Source of the DNA: Dehalococcoidia bacterium
GTDB taxonomy: Bacteria > Chloroflexota > Dehalococcoidia > GIF9 > AB-539-J10
DNA: 64,000 nucleotides
Reading direction: 5' to 3'
Assembly: GCA_003562475.1 (NCBI GenBank)
Contig: PWUU01000110.1
Span: forward strand, 1 to 64,000
Below the pieces are notes generated by a model, which was not told where the DNA came from, did not search any database, and saw nothing but the letters and a program-made list of their open reading frames with translations. Made by a program: the position numbers and the translations under genes. Shown piece after piece: positions 18,076 to 27,063 of the stretch (positions within the stretch are counted from its first letter, which is position 1; each line of letters starts with the position of its first letter).

Positions 18076-19473
18076 ATGGACATCGGACCCACGCCCACTC
18101 TTGGGCAAGCCCGTCAGGAGATGCTTGCCAGGATGCCGGTGGCAAAGCTGCTGTGGAAACTGACCCTCCCTGCTATGGCGGGCATGATGACCATGTCGCT
18201 CTACTACGTCGTGGACACGATCTTCATCGGCCGGGGAGTCGGCTCCACGGCCATTGCGGGCGTGACGATTGTCTTTCCACTCATCATGCTGATGATGGCG
18301 CTCGGCCTGATGATCGGAACCGGCGCTGCATCGGCAGTGTCGCGAAATCTTGGCGCAGGCGATGTCGTACGCGCTGAGCGGATCCTTGGTAACGCAATCA
18401 CCCTCTCCGTGCTCCTGGGGCTTGTGGTGATAGTCGTATGTGTGCCCAACAGTGCTGGACTGTTGAGGCTGTTTGGCGCGTCTCCCACCATTCTGCCGTA
18501 TGCGCGCGAGTATGCCGACATAATCATTCTCGGGGCAGTGTTCGCCATCTACCCGATGGTGGTGAATAACCTCGCACGTGCTGAGGGGAACGCCAATGTC
18601 GCTATGAAGAACATGATACTGGGAGCGGTATTGAACATCGTACTCGATCCACTGTTTATCTTCGGGTTGCAGCTCGGCGTGAGAGGAGCGGCGATTGCCA
18701 CTGTGGTTTCGCAAGTGGTGACGACGGTGTATGTGACCCGGTACTTCGTTTCTGGCAAGAGTACGCTGCACTTTCGAATGAAGTACCTGAGGCTTGAATT
18801 GCCTGTTGCGGGAGAAGTGCTCTCGGTTGGCTTTCCTTCCCTGGTTCGAATGGGTTCTGCAAGCATACTGGTGCTCATCATCAATCGGACGCTTGGCGTA
18901 TTCGGTGGAGACTTATCGATCGCAGCTTTCGGCATTGTGAACCGGTCGATGGTGTTCGTCGCGATGCCACTCCTGGCTATTGCGCAGGGACTGCAGCCGA
19001 TACTGGGTTTCAGCTATGGTTCCGGCAGATACGACCGTGCGCTTGGGGTGACGGTGCTCGCTCTGAAGGCCGCTTCGCTATTGTCTCTGGGCGCGTTTCT
19101 GGGGCTCATGGTGTTTACTGCTCCCGTCATGAGTGTCTTCACGACCGATGCTGCCCTGATTTCTGAAGGAGTCCATGCGGCGCGGCGAGTGTTCTTCGTG
19201 TTCTTCCTGGTGGGGTTTCAGATTGTAGGCTCTACTGTATTCCAGGCCCTGGGAAAGGTTACGAAGACGTTTGTGACGTCCACATCGCGCCAGGTGCTGT
19301 TCCTTGTTCCTCTCGTGGTTGTCCTGCCGCGATTCATCGGGACCGATGGCATCTGGCTCGCGTTTCCGATTGCTGACGCACTGTCGTTTCTCCTGGTGTT
19401 TCTGCTCATCGCGCCGCAATTGCGTGAATTCAAGCACAAGGCCGGTGCGGGCTCTCCCGGACCATCCGGGTGA
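18076..19473 (+). CDS. MATE family multidrug/cation antiporter
   Basis: An integral membrane exporter of 465 residues with about twelve hydrophobic segments arranged as two homologous halves. It opens with LLWKLTLPAMAGMM, then YYVVDTIFIGRGVGSTAIAG, typical for MATE helix 1. IGTGAASAVSRNLGAGD ends helix 2-3, and the second half begins EVLSVGFPSLVRMG with LQPILGFSYGSGRYDRA near helix 8. It exports drugs or metabolites in exchange for Na+ or H+. The ATG at 18076 is chosen because the upstream extension is not hydrophobic. The substrate cannot be predicted. Confidence 0.92.
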   Translation: MDIGPTPTLGQARQEMLARMPVAKLLWKLTLPAMAGMMTMSLYYVVDTIFIGRGVGSTAIAGVTIVFPLIMLMMALGLMIGTGAASAVSRNLGAGDVVRAERILGNAITLSVLLGLVVIVVCVPNSAGLLRLFGASPTILPYAREYADIIILGAVFAIYPMVVNNLARAEGNANVAMKNMILGAVLNIVLDPLFIFGLQLGVRGAAIATVVSQVVTTVYVTRYFVSGKSTLHFRMKYLRLELPVAGEVLSVGFPSLVRMGSASILVLIINRTLGVFGGDLSIAAFGIVNRSMVFVAMPLLAIAQGLQPILGFSYGSGRYDRALGVTVLALKAASLLSLGAFLGLMVFTAPVMSVFTTDAALISEGVHAARRVFFVFFLVGFQIVGSTVFQALGKVTKTFVTSTSRQVLFLVPLVVVLPRFIGTDGIWLAFPIADALSFLLVFLLIAPQLREFKHKAGAGSPGPSG

Positions 19474-19574
19474 AGTGCAACGGTGCGGATAACCCGCTGA
19501 ACGGGCGAGGTAGCGATGCAGGTGCACCGCGTCGCGTATCCGGCGCCCCGGTGGCCGTGCCCGAAGATCAAGCG

Positions 19575-20948
19575 CTACAGGTAGCGGCGCGCAACACGGT
19601 CCACGACGTCTTCGATTGCAGCACATACCATGGCAAGCTCGGCGTTTGTGCTGGTCAGAGGCAGGTACATCGTGATGACATTGCCGTAGTGTGGGAACTG
19701 GCAGTTGAGCAGTACACCGTGTTCGCGACCGACCTCGCTGATAAAGGAGGCTACCTCCCAGGGGTCGGCGAAAATCGACTTCGCCGACTTGTCACTCACG
19801 AGCTCGATGCCCTGGACTGCGCCACTCATTCTCACGTCACCGACGACCGGCGACTGCGTCATCAGCGACTTGAGTCGTTTCCCCATTATCGCCTCGATCT
19901 CCCGTGCCCGCGCGAGCAAGTCGTGTTCCTCAACATAGGCGATGCCGGCGAGTCCTGCGGCTGCGAGATACCCGAGTCCGCCGTAGGTGAATCCGTGGTG
20001 CAGGTTCCCGGTCTCAGCAAGCACTTTGCCAATCTCCTCACTTACGTGGGTGACTGCCAGTGCGCCGCACCCGGCGGAGATGGCCTTTCCGATGCAGAGC
20101 ATATCCGGCACGATCCCGTGTTTCTCCGATTCAAACCACGCGCCGGTTTTCGCGATGCCGGTAATGATCTCGTCCGCAATAAGCAAGACGTCGTACTTGC
20201 TGCATGTCTCCCTTATCGCCTGCATGTAGCCGGGTGGCGGTGGTACGATGCCCAGCCCGGTGTTGGTATTCTCGGTGATGACACATGCGATGGTGTCCGG
20301 ATCCTCGAATTGAATCACCTTCTCCAGTTCCCGGGCGCATAACAGATGGCAGTCGGGCAGGGCCTTCTCGAAGGGACAGCGGTAGCAGTTCGGCGCGTTG
20401 AAAGACACGAATCCAGCCATGAGGGGCTCGTAAGGCGTACGACGAAACGTGTGACCGCTCGCGCTCACCGTCGCGAGACTCATGCCGTGGTAATCGCCGG
20501 GGATACGGTGTAAGACCTTGTACTTGCCGGCTTTGCCGAGGGCCTTCCAGTACTGACGTGAAATCTTGAGGGCACCCTCGGTGGCGTCTGTGCCATTGGC
20601 ACCGAACACGCTGTACTTCAGGTTGCCGGGAGATATCGCAGCGAGCTTTTCTCCGAGCTTTAGGAGCGGCGCTGTTGGGACGAACAGCGGGGTTGTGGAT
20701 GGAAGACGCGCCATCTCGGCTTGCAAAGCCTTCATTACCTCGGGTCTGCCAAATCCGAGATAGCATGCAGATGCGCACGTCTCCGTATCGAACAGGCGAG
20801 AGCCGTGGATGTCAACCGCGTAGTGGCCTTCGGCGAACTCCACGATGGAACCGGGTCTGCCGTAGAAGGACTCGCTGCGGCCAAACCCCGACACATAGTA
20901 CTCGCGTGCCAGGCGCACCAGTATGTCAGCCTCTTCTCGTGTTGCCAT
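19575..20948 (-). CDS. Class III PLP-dependent aminotransferase
   Basis: An aminotransferase of 457 residues in the acetylornithine/GABA/glutamate-semialdehyde class. The PLP pocket is readable: FGANGTDATEGALKISR (phosphate loop), ADEIITGIAKTGAWF (Asp to pyridine nitrogen) and CIGKAISAGCG, where K is the Schiff-base lysine. Several cysteines in the middle (NCYRCPFEKALPDCHLLC) are unusual for the class and could bind metal. AAAGGAG precedes the ATG at 20948; an ATG six codons earlier lacks such a site. The substrate pair is not known. Confidence 0.88.
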   Translation of the reverse strand: MATREEADILVRLAREYYVSGFGRSESFYGRPGSIVEFAEGHYAVDIHGSRLFDTETCASACYLGFGRPEVMKALQAEMARLPSTTPLFVPTAPLLKLGEKLAAISPGNLKYSVFGANGTDATEGALKISRQYWKALGKAGKYKVLHRIPGDYHGMSLATVSASGHTFRRTPYEPLMAGFVSFNAPNCYRCPFEKALPDCHLLCARELEKVIQFEDPDTIACVITENTNTGLGIVPPPPGYMQAIRETCSKYDVLLIADEIITGIAKTGAWFESEKHGIVPDMLCIGKAISAGCGALAVTHVSEEIGKVLAETGNLHHGFTYGGLGYLAAAGLAGIAYVEEHDLLARAREIEAIMGKRLKSLMTQSPVVGDVRMSGAVQGIELVSDKSAKSIFADPWEVASFISEVGREHGVLLNCQFPHYGNVITMYLPLTSTNAELAMVCAAIEDVVDRVARRYL

Positions 20949-21225
20949 GGTGCTCCTTTCGATCACACGCCGCGCTACCGTGATGTGCGGTGCGGCTCAG
21001 TTGTCGCAGGATGTATCGTGAGGCACAAGGTACTACAGGCCGCATGCCGCTGCAACCCGGGCCTCATGGGATCCGCGGCACACAAGTGGCACAGACGCAC
21101 TCCTGTTTGTCACAACTTATTGGTATCATTATCCCTCTGCAGGTGATTCGGCATCACCGCACTGCCTGACTTCGCATCTACCCTTACAGGGTTAGGAGTC
21201 ACGAGAAGCAATGAGGAGGTAGAGT

Positions 21226-21681
21226 ATGTACAAGAAGATGCTGGTACCCCTTGACACATCGAGTTTCGCAGAATGCGTGTTCGACCACGTCAAGGAAATT
21301 GCATCTGCACGAGTTATACCCGAGGTTGTGTTACTCACAGTGGTGGAGCCGCCAAACCCGTCCGCGTATGTCTACCTCGGTGCGCAACGTGTCCAGGAAG
21401 CTGAAGAGAGGGCCGTCACAAGTTCGTTTGAGTATCTTGAGAAGACAAGAGCCACGCTTGGACTTACGAATTCCACGGTTACAACGGCGGTTCATGTTGG
21501 CGATGCCGCAGAAAAGATACTGCAGTATATAGAGGCGAACGGAGTCGACCTTGTGGTGATGAGCTCGCATGGGAGAGGCGGTGTCTCCAGGTGGTATTTG
21601 GGAAGTGCGGCCGATAAGGTATTGAGGAGGTCGCCGGTTCCCGTGGTTCTGGTGCCGTCGCTCATGTGCCGTGGTGGGTGA
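21226..21681 (+). CDS. Universal stress protein (UspA domain), copy 1 of a pair
   Basis: A UspA domain of 151 residues: MYKKMLVPLDTS at the start, and the complete ATP motif in SSHGRGGVSRWYLGSAADKV, then VPVVLVPS. GAGGAGG precedes the ATG. Its closest relative is the gene at 22068: the first 12 residues and most of the ATP motif match. The pair looks like a local duplication separated by about 390 bases. Confidence 0.92.
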   Translation: MYKKMLVPLDTSSFAECVFDHVKEIASARVIPEVVLLTVVEPPNPSAYVYLGAQRVQEAEERAVTSSFEYLEKTRATLGLTNSTVTTAVHVGDAAEKILQYIEANGVDLVVMSSHGRGGVSRWYLGSAADKVLRRSPVPVVLVPSLMCRGG

Positions 21682-22067
21682 TTTTGCACGACCCCCACGA
21701 GCGGGCAGGGATGGTATCGCGTTCTCTGCTGACACACCGGTCCTGATTTGAGTGTCGGGATCGCAGGGCGCGCGATGGTGCGTGTTGGTGGAGCACGTCA
21801 GCGGTTGCTGACGCCCAGTGAGCGGTCATCGCACGAGGCACCAAGTGTGGCTCGACTGCTCGTATGGAGCCCCAGCGCACCGCAGGAGTGCCGGTATTGC
21901 GTATAAGGGATTCGGTCAGCAGGTCGGATCCAAGCTCGCCGGATCGGCAGTTGCTGCTATTATTAGTGCTATCAGCTGGGAGTATTCGTTTGCGGATGGT
22001 TCCGTTCGGTCTCCCATGAGAAGTGGGGCATCTGCCCGGACGAGGAAACGAATAGAGGAGGTATGGA
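21682..22067. other. Intergenic between the paired UspA genes
   Basis: About 385 bases with no recognised gene. The last 20 bases before the second UspA gene match the leader of the first (GAATAGAGGAGGTA against GCAATGAGGAGGTA), so the duplication included the ribosome site. Confidence 0.4.
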
Positions 22068-22526
22068 TTGTACAAGAAGATGCTGGTACCCCTTGACACA
22101 TCGGACTATGCGGAGTGTGTACTTAACCACGTGAAGGAGATTGCTACAGCTTGGGCGATACCCGAGGTGGTTCTTCTTGTTGTCGCCGAACCAACGTATG
22201 TTCCGGCAGATTCATTTCTTGGAGAACAGGTCGTCAAGCAGGCCGATGAACAGGCGATAGAGTACGCATCTGAATACCTCGAACGAACCAAGAACTCGCT
22301 TGGGCTGACCAAGTCAGAAGTGACCACTGTTGTGCGGTCCGGAAAGCCTGCGGAGGAGATAATCGACTACGTAGAGAAAAATGGCCCCGACCTTGTTGTC
22401 ATGAGTTCTCACGGGAGATCTGGTGTATCCAGGTGGTACCTCGGCAGTGTGGCGGATAAAATGGTCAGGAGTGCGCCTGTACCAGTACTTCTCGTGCCGT
22501 CCCTCGTATGCAGAGCAGCACTGTAG
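22068..22526 (+). CDS. Universal stress protein (UspA domain), copy 2 of a pair
   Basis: A protein of 152 residues, paralogous to the gene at 21226: it opens YKKMLVPLDTSDYAECVLNH and has the full ATP motif SSHGRSGVSRWYLGSVADKM. The start is TTG, aligned with the ATG of the sister gene and placed five bases after GAGGAGGT. An ATG five bases upstream is out of frame. Lower translation than its sister is possible because of the TTG. Confidence 0.9.
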   Translation: MYKKMLVPLDTSDYAECVLNHVKEIATAWAIPEVVLLVVAEPTYVPADSFLGEQVVKQADEQAIEYASEYLERTKNSLGLTKSEVTTVVRSGKPAEEIIDYVEKNGPDLVVMSSHGRSGVSRWYLGSVADKMVRSAPVPVLLVPSLVCRAAL

Positions 22527-23125
22527 TCGTACTCACTCCATTGGGAACAGGGTCGGTGGAATTACGCGAGCGTGTAGTGTCGACAGAAAGCGGGGAGACG
22601 TGGCGACCTGAAACGGGGCGGAAGTCGATCAAGAGGCACGTTCTTGGCGTCGCGTTTCCCTATGCTGAGATTGGCGCCTTCCACGAGCAGCACCTGGAGC
22701 GCTACTTTCTACAGCTGGCCTATGCGGCCTGCCGTCTGTCGTCTTCAGGGGAGTCTGTGAGGGGTTACTTCGCCGTGCTTCGACAGGAGACGAGGGATGC
22801 GGTTCGACGTCTCCGGGTGAGATATGAAGTTGTGGACTCCATATACATAGTCTTCACCAGCCTCCTCGTCTCGGATATGACGAGACTTGCTGATGCTGCT
22901 GAGGTAGCTGAGAGTGAAGGCGACCAGTCGATTGTCACATCAGTTGGCCGTGATATAGCAACGGATGCGCTGCGGCGCGAAATAGCGCTTCAGGAGCCGG
23001 AAGTAGTGGAGCGATCCTCCATTGAGCCCATGCCATTCGGGGTACGGTGGGACTTCTGGGGTGTGGTGTACCAGGATGAGACAGCACAGTCCGAGGAACA
23101 TGGACTCTGCCCGCGGTTGCTCTAA
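22508..23125 (+). CDS. Hypothetical protein overlapping UspA
   Basis: A frame of 205 residues that begins inside the last codons of the UspA gene (19-base overlap), so it would be translationally coupled. The middle (about 45-170) looks like a folded, mostly helical soluble protein: LGVAFPYAEIGAFHEQHLER, then RQETRDAVRRLRVRYEVV and FTSLLVSDMTRLADAAEVAE. No domain was recognised. No signal peptide or membrane segment. The link with UspA is positional only. Confidence 0.55.
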   Translation: MQSSTVVVLTPLGTGSVELRERVVSTESGETWRPETGRKSIKRHVLGVAFPYAEIGAFHEQHLERYFLQLAYAACRLSSSGESVRGYFAVLRQETRDAVRRLRVRYEVVDSIYIVFTSLLVSDMTRLADAAEVAESEGDQSIVTSVGRDIATDALRREIALQEPEVVERSSIEPMPFGVRWDFWGVVYQDETAQSEEHGLCPRLL

Positions 23126-23238
23126 TCGCTCCGCTTGTGTCCCGTGACACCAGCAGGTATGCCTCTGCACGAAGCCTGGGGGGTGTTGATATGCACCTTC
23201 GGGCGCGGATATGCGGTACGGAGGTCTCGAGGTTGCAC

Positions 23239-23385
23239 ATGGAGAGGAATACGGTTTTCGGCGTGGTGGTGCTTGTTCTGGGCTTCCTCGTGCTATTGGT
23301 CCCTGCCTTCTTACAGGTGGTCGTGGGCCTCATGCTCATCCTCCTGGGGCTTCTCGCGATCATCGGACGGATTCGGCTCTTCTGA
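23239..23385 (+). CDS. Very small membrane protein (two hydrophobic segments)
   Basis: A peptide of 48 residues, almost wholly hydrophobic: a short MERNT start, FGVVVLVLGFLVLLVP, a turn, and VVVGLMLILLGLLAIIG, ending in RIRLF. It resembles the many two-helix stress-linked peptides annotated as hypothetical. The open frame runs from 23137, but the residues upstream of this methionine are not membrane-like. Its position next to UspA and trehalose genes suggests, but does not prove, a stress role. Confidence 0.5.
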   Translation: MERNTVFGVVVLVLGFLVLLVPAFLQVVVGLMLILLGLLAIIGRIRLF

Positions 23386-23522
23386 GCCTGAGGCACGTCT
23401 TCTCTGGACCAGGGCGGGATGAAACCTGTGCGGGCCTTCTCGTCTGAAGGCTCGCCCTCTCGCATGGCGGCCATGTCAGGCACATCTTTGTGTGCTGCTG
23501 CAGGGACCCGAGCGACCGTGGA

Positions 23523-25712
23523 CTAGTCTTCCGGTGCCTGCAGTTCGTGCAGCAGTGCCAGCACTTTGTTGTGTGAACTGATGTTGTACTTCGCTGCAGT
23601 GCTGGTTAGGCCCACCCTGATGGTCCAGGCACTGTCAGGAAGCCCCTTGAAGGTGTCCTCATCTGTCCAGTCATCGCCAATAGCGAGGATGAAGTCGTGT
23701 TCCTCTGCGGCGAGCCATCTCAGTGCAGCACGGCCCTTATTGACGCCGGAGTTCTTCACCTCTACGACTTTGTTGCCCTCCAGAACCTGAAGATCCAGGT
23801 TGGTCGTAAGTCCTTCGAGGTGGAGGACGAGTTCGCGTGCGCGGAGTTCACCCAGCCGTGAATCCGAGCGGCGGTACTGCCATACGAGGGAGAAGTCCTT
23901 CTCCTCGACGAACGATCCGGGAGTCCTGTCGGCGTACAGTTCGAGGATGGGGCGGACCTCGTCCTTCCATTCGGCTGTGAGTGGCCCGATCATCTCCCAC
24001 TGCTCGGTACCTCGTGGTCTCAACCAGACTCCGTGCTCCGCGATCTTGCTGACAGGGAGGTGTCCAAACCAGTTATCGAGTGTCTCTTTGTCTCTTCCGC
24101 TGGTCAACACGATCTCGTTGCCGGGTTCGCTGGCAAGCGTGGACAGCAAGTCGAGCACCTCCTGTGGCGGGACGGCCTTCTCCGGCCTGGAGACAAACGA
24201 TACCAGCGTCCCATCGTAGTCCAGGAACAGGAGTCGGCGGTGCGCCTGCTGGTAGCATTTCACAAGCTTCCGCCGAGTCTGTGTGCCCAGAGTCTTCACT
24301 CCCATATCTTCCTGCAGCCTGGAAGTGGCCATTAGCGTCTCGATGAAGTCCTCAGCCCAGCGCTGCACGTTGTAACGCCGTAGCCTTCGCTGCATGATGC
24401 GGAGTCGCTCTGCCTGTTCCCCCTCGGGCATCTCCAGCGCGTGCTTGAGTGCGTTGACAATGTCATCGTCGTTGTTCACATTGATGGTGAGCGCCTCTCC
24501 AAGCTCCTTGGCCGCGCCAGCTGTCTCACTGAGAATCAGCACGCCGCGCCCGTCGATTCTTGACGCGAGGTACTCTTTGGCAACCAGGTTCATTCCGTCG
24601 CGCACTGGAGTGATCAGCGCCACATCGGCACGCCGATAGAGGGCGACAAGTGACGGGAAAGGAACGGAGCGGTACATGTACCAGATAGGGGTCCACCCGA
24701 TGGCGCCATGCTTGCCATTGATGGCGCCGACCATCTCATCGATCTGTCGCTTGAGCAGCGCGTAGCGCGCCACCATCGTCCGGGACGGAACGACGACCAG
24801 GACGAAGGTGAGGTTCTGGCGATACTGCGGGTTCTTCTCGAGGAACTGGCCGAAGGCCTGCAGCCGGCGCAGAATGCCTTTGGTGTAGTCGAGCCGGTCC
24901 ACCGAGAGAACTACTCTTCGGTCCTTGAAGCTGCGGTCGAGCTTGTCGACCTCTTTCTCGACCTCGGGCTTGATTGCGGTCCCTGCGAATCGCTCGTAGT
25001 CGATTCCCATAGGAAAGGCGTCTACTCTCGATATTCTGTCGCCCGCAACTATCTTCCCCATCCATGAATCGTATCCGAGGAGGAAGCGTACACTGGCGAG
25101 GAAGTGTCCCGCGTACTCCCACGTGTGAAACCCGATCAGATCGGAGCCGAGAAGGCCATTCACGATCTCGGTTCGCCACGGCAACAGGCGAAACAGCTCG
25201 ATAGACGGAAACGGAATGTGAAGGAAGAATCCTATCGTAGGGTCGGGAAGGCGTTCGCGCAGCATCTGTGGCAGAAGCATGAGGTGGAAGTCGTGTACCC
25301 AGATGGTGTCGCCCTGCTCCCAGACCTCGACTATCGCGTCGCAGAACGTGCGGTTCGCGCTCTCGTAGGCGTGCCAGGACGACTGCGAATATGATGCGTA
25401 CTGGGGGAAGTAGTGGAAAAGCGGCCATATAGTGGTGCTGCAGAACTTGCCGTAGTACTCGTCCACCTCTTTCTGGGAGAGAAATACCGGGTAGCAGTTG
25501 TCTTTGAGGAGCTTCTCCTTCACCTCGTCCTTGGTCGCAACGCTGTCCTTGCGGTCGACCCCCGGCCAGCCTATCCAAAGCGCATTGTAGCTGCGATAGA
25601 AGGAGGAGAGTCCTGTTGCCAGTCCACCCGCGCTTGGCTCGAAGTGGAGCTGTCCGCGTTTCCGGTGCACGGTGACCGGGAGCCTGTTCGAGACTATCAG
25701 CAGTCGTCCCAT
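23523..25712 (-). CDS. Bifunctional trehalose-6-phosphate synthase / phosphatase
   Basis: A fusion of 729 residues. Residues 1-470 are a GT20 synthase: LIVSNRLPV at the start, SAGGLATGLSSF, the WIGWPG loop, VHDFHLMLLPQ, RLDYTKGILRRLQAF and TPVRDGMNLVAKEY. It joins NDP-glucose with glucose-6-phosphate. From about 485 comes a HAD-type phosphatase: FLDYDGTL (nucleophile Asp), TSGRD, and IGDDWTDEDTF, which releases trehalose. ATG at 25712 is chosen: it starts exactly at the synthase core with GGAGG and AGGA upstream. The genes facing it make NDP-glucose and a second trehalose synthase. Confidence 0.93.
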   Translation of the reverse strand: MGRLLIVSNRLPVTVHRKRGQLHFEPSAGGLATGLSSFYRSYNALWIGWPGVDRKDSVATKDEVKEKLLKDNCYPVFLSQKEVDEYYGKFCSTTIWPLFHYFPQYASYSQSSWHAYESANRTFCDAIVEVWEQGDTIWVHDFHLMLLPQMLRERLPDPTIGFFLHIPFPSIELFRLLPWRTEIVNGLLGSDLIGFHTWEYAGHFLASVRFLLGYDSWMGKIVAGDRISRVDAFPMGIDYERFAGTAIKPEVEKEVDKLDRSFKDRRVVLSVDRLDYTKGILRRLQAFGQFLEKNPQYRQNLTFVLVVVPSRTMVARYALLKRQIDEMVGAINGKHGAIGWTPIWYMYRSVPFPSLVALYRRADVALITPVRDGMNLVAKEYLASRIDGRGVLILSETAGAAKELGEALTINVNNDDDIVNALKHALEMPEGEQAERLRIMQRRLRRYNVQRWAEDFIETLMATSRLQEDMGVKTLGTQTRRKLVKCYQQAHRRLLFLDYDGTLVSFVSRPEKAVPPQEVLDLLSTLASEPGNEIVLTSGRDKETLDNWFGHLPVSKIAEHGVWLRPRGTEQWEMIGPLTAEWKDEVRPILELYADRTPGSFVEEKDFSLVWQYRRSDSRLGELRARELVLHLEGLTTNLDLQVLEGNKVVEVKNSGVNKGRAALRWLAAEEHDFILAIGDDWTDEDTFKGLPDSAWTIRVGLTSTAAKYNISSHNKVLALLHELQAPED

Positions 25713-25946
25713 ACGTCCTGTACCTCCCTGTTCGCGGAACTGCCGCGGAGTCTGTCCCCCGATTATACCCGTGGCGGCACCCGATGACCAATTCGCCACA
25801 TGTCATTCGCCGATGTGGGTCCTTCTGTAATTGACCCTCCAAGCCTGATTGCATAGACTTGTTGGACGCAACTCCGGCTGATATATTGCCCGGTTCTCGC
25901 GCGGCTGCCGGTTGAACGTCGGAGTATCTCAATATAGGAGTCGAAC

Positions 25947-27014
25947 ATGAAGGCAATCGTGCTGTGCGCAGGAAAAGGTACCAGGTTGCGTCCGCTCACG
26001 CATTCAACTCCAAAGCATCTCATCCCTGTGGGCAACAGGGCGATTCTGTCTTACGTACTGTCACAGATTGCCGACGCTGGTATACGTGAGGTAGGGATTA
26101 TCATATCGCCCGACTCGGGAGCACACATTCGTGAGGCGATAGGAGCTGGCGAGCAATGGGGACTGGAGGTGCAGTACATCACCCAGGAGGTGCCGGGTGG
26201 CCTGGCTCACGCGGTCAAGATGTCGCGTGGCTTCCTGGGCAGCTCCGATTTCCTGATGTTCCTTGGCGACAATCTGATCGAGGGCGGCGTTTCTTCGCTG
26301 CTGGAAGAGTTTGCCGCGACCAGGCCGCATGGCCTGGTGCTGCTCAAGGCTGTCGCCGACCCGCGACGTTTTGGTGTGGCAGAACTGGACGATCAGGGGC
26401 ATGTCGTGAGGTTGGTTGAGAAGCCGAAGGAACCGAAGAGCAATCTGGCGCTGGTGGGCGCCTACGTGTTCACCCGGGAGGTGCACGACGCGATCGACAG
26501 GATTGGTCCTTCGTGGCGAGGCGAGCTGGAGATCACCGATGCTATTCAGACACTGCTGGACGCCGGTAAGGCTGTGGTCAGTCATGAGTTGAAAGGCTGG
26601 TGGCTCGATACCGGCACGAAGGAAGACATCCTCGAAGCGAACCGCGTGCTACTAGGTTCCAATTATGCCGGCGAGGGACAGGGGCAGGTGTCCGGCCTTG
26701 AGGCGTGCCAGGGCGGAGTCGACGCTGACGCAGCGCTCGCAGCTTGCGACGTAGTGGAGCCGGTATCGGTCGCGGAGAAATGCGTGCTCGATAATTCCCG
26801 AATCGGGCCGAACGTCAGTCTCGGGCCGGGCGTCAAGATCACCGGGTCAACGGTAACAAACTCCATCGTGATGGAGGGCGTACAGATCATCGGACCGCTA
26901 GTCATTGAGGACAGTATCGTGGGCTCCCGTTCGGTCATTACAGGCCAGGGCGGGAACGAAGTGTTGCGACTCTTCCTGGATAGCGATAGCAGCATTGAGG
27001 TGCGCCCGAGCTGA
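25947..27014 (+). CDS. Glucose-1-phosphate nucleotidyltransferase (long form)
   Basis: A protein of 355 residues. The catalytic core has VLCAGKGTRLRPLTHSTPKH, then MFLGDNLIEGG, EKPKEPKSNLALVGAYVF and WWLDTGTKEDILEAN. From about 250 a left-handed beta-helix of hexapeptide repeats follows (NSRIGPNVSLGPGVKITGS). This is the layout of long glucose-1-phosphate thymidylyltransferases, which act on dTTP or UTP. Set 50 bases before a TreT-like synthase, its likely job is supplying NDP-glucose for trehalose. Confidence 0.88.
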   Translation: MKAIVLCAGKGTRLRPLTHSTPKHLIPVGNRAILSYVLSQIADAGIREVGIIISPDSGAHIREAIGAGEQWGLEVQYITQEVPGGLAHAVKMSRGFLGSSDFLMFLGDNLIEGGVSSLLEEFAATRPHGLVLLKAVADPRRFGVAELDDQGHVVRLVEKPKEPKSNLALVGAYVFTREVHDAIDRIGPSWRGELEITDAIQTLLDAGKAVVSHELKGWWLDTGTKEDILEANRVLLGSNYAGEGQGQVSGLEACQGGVDADAALAACDVVEPVSVAEKCVLDNSRIGPNVSLGPGVKITGSTVTNSIVMEGVQIIGPLVIEDSIVGSRSVITGQGGNEVLRLFLDSDSSIEVRPS

Positions 27015-27063
27015 ACGATTATGCGGGACTTGCCGGCTGTCGACCACTTCTTGGGGAGGTGCT

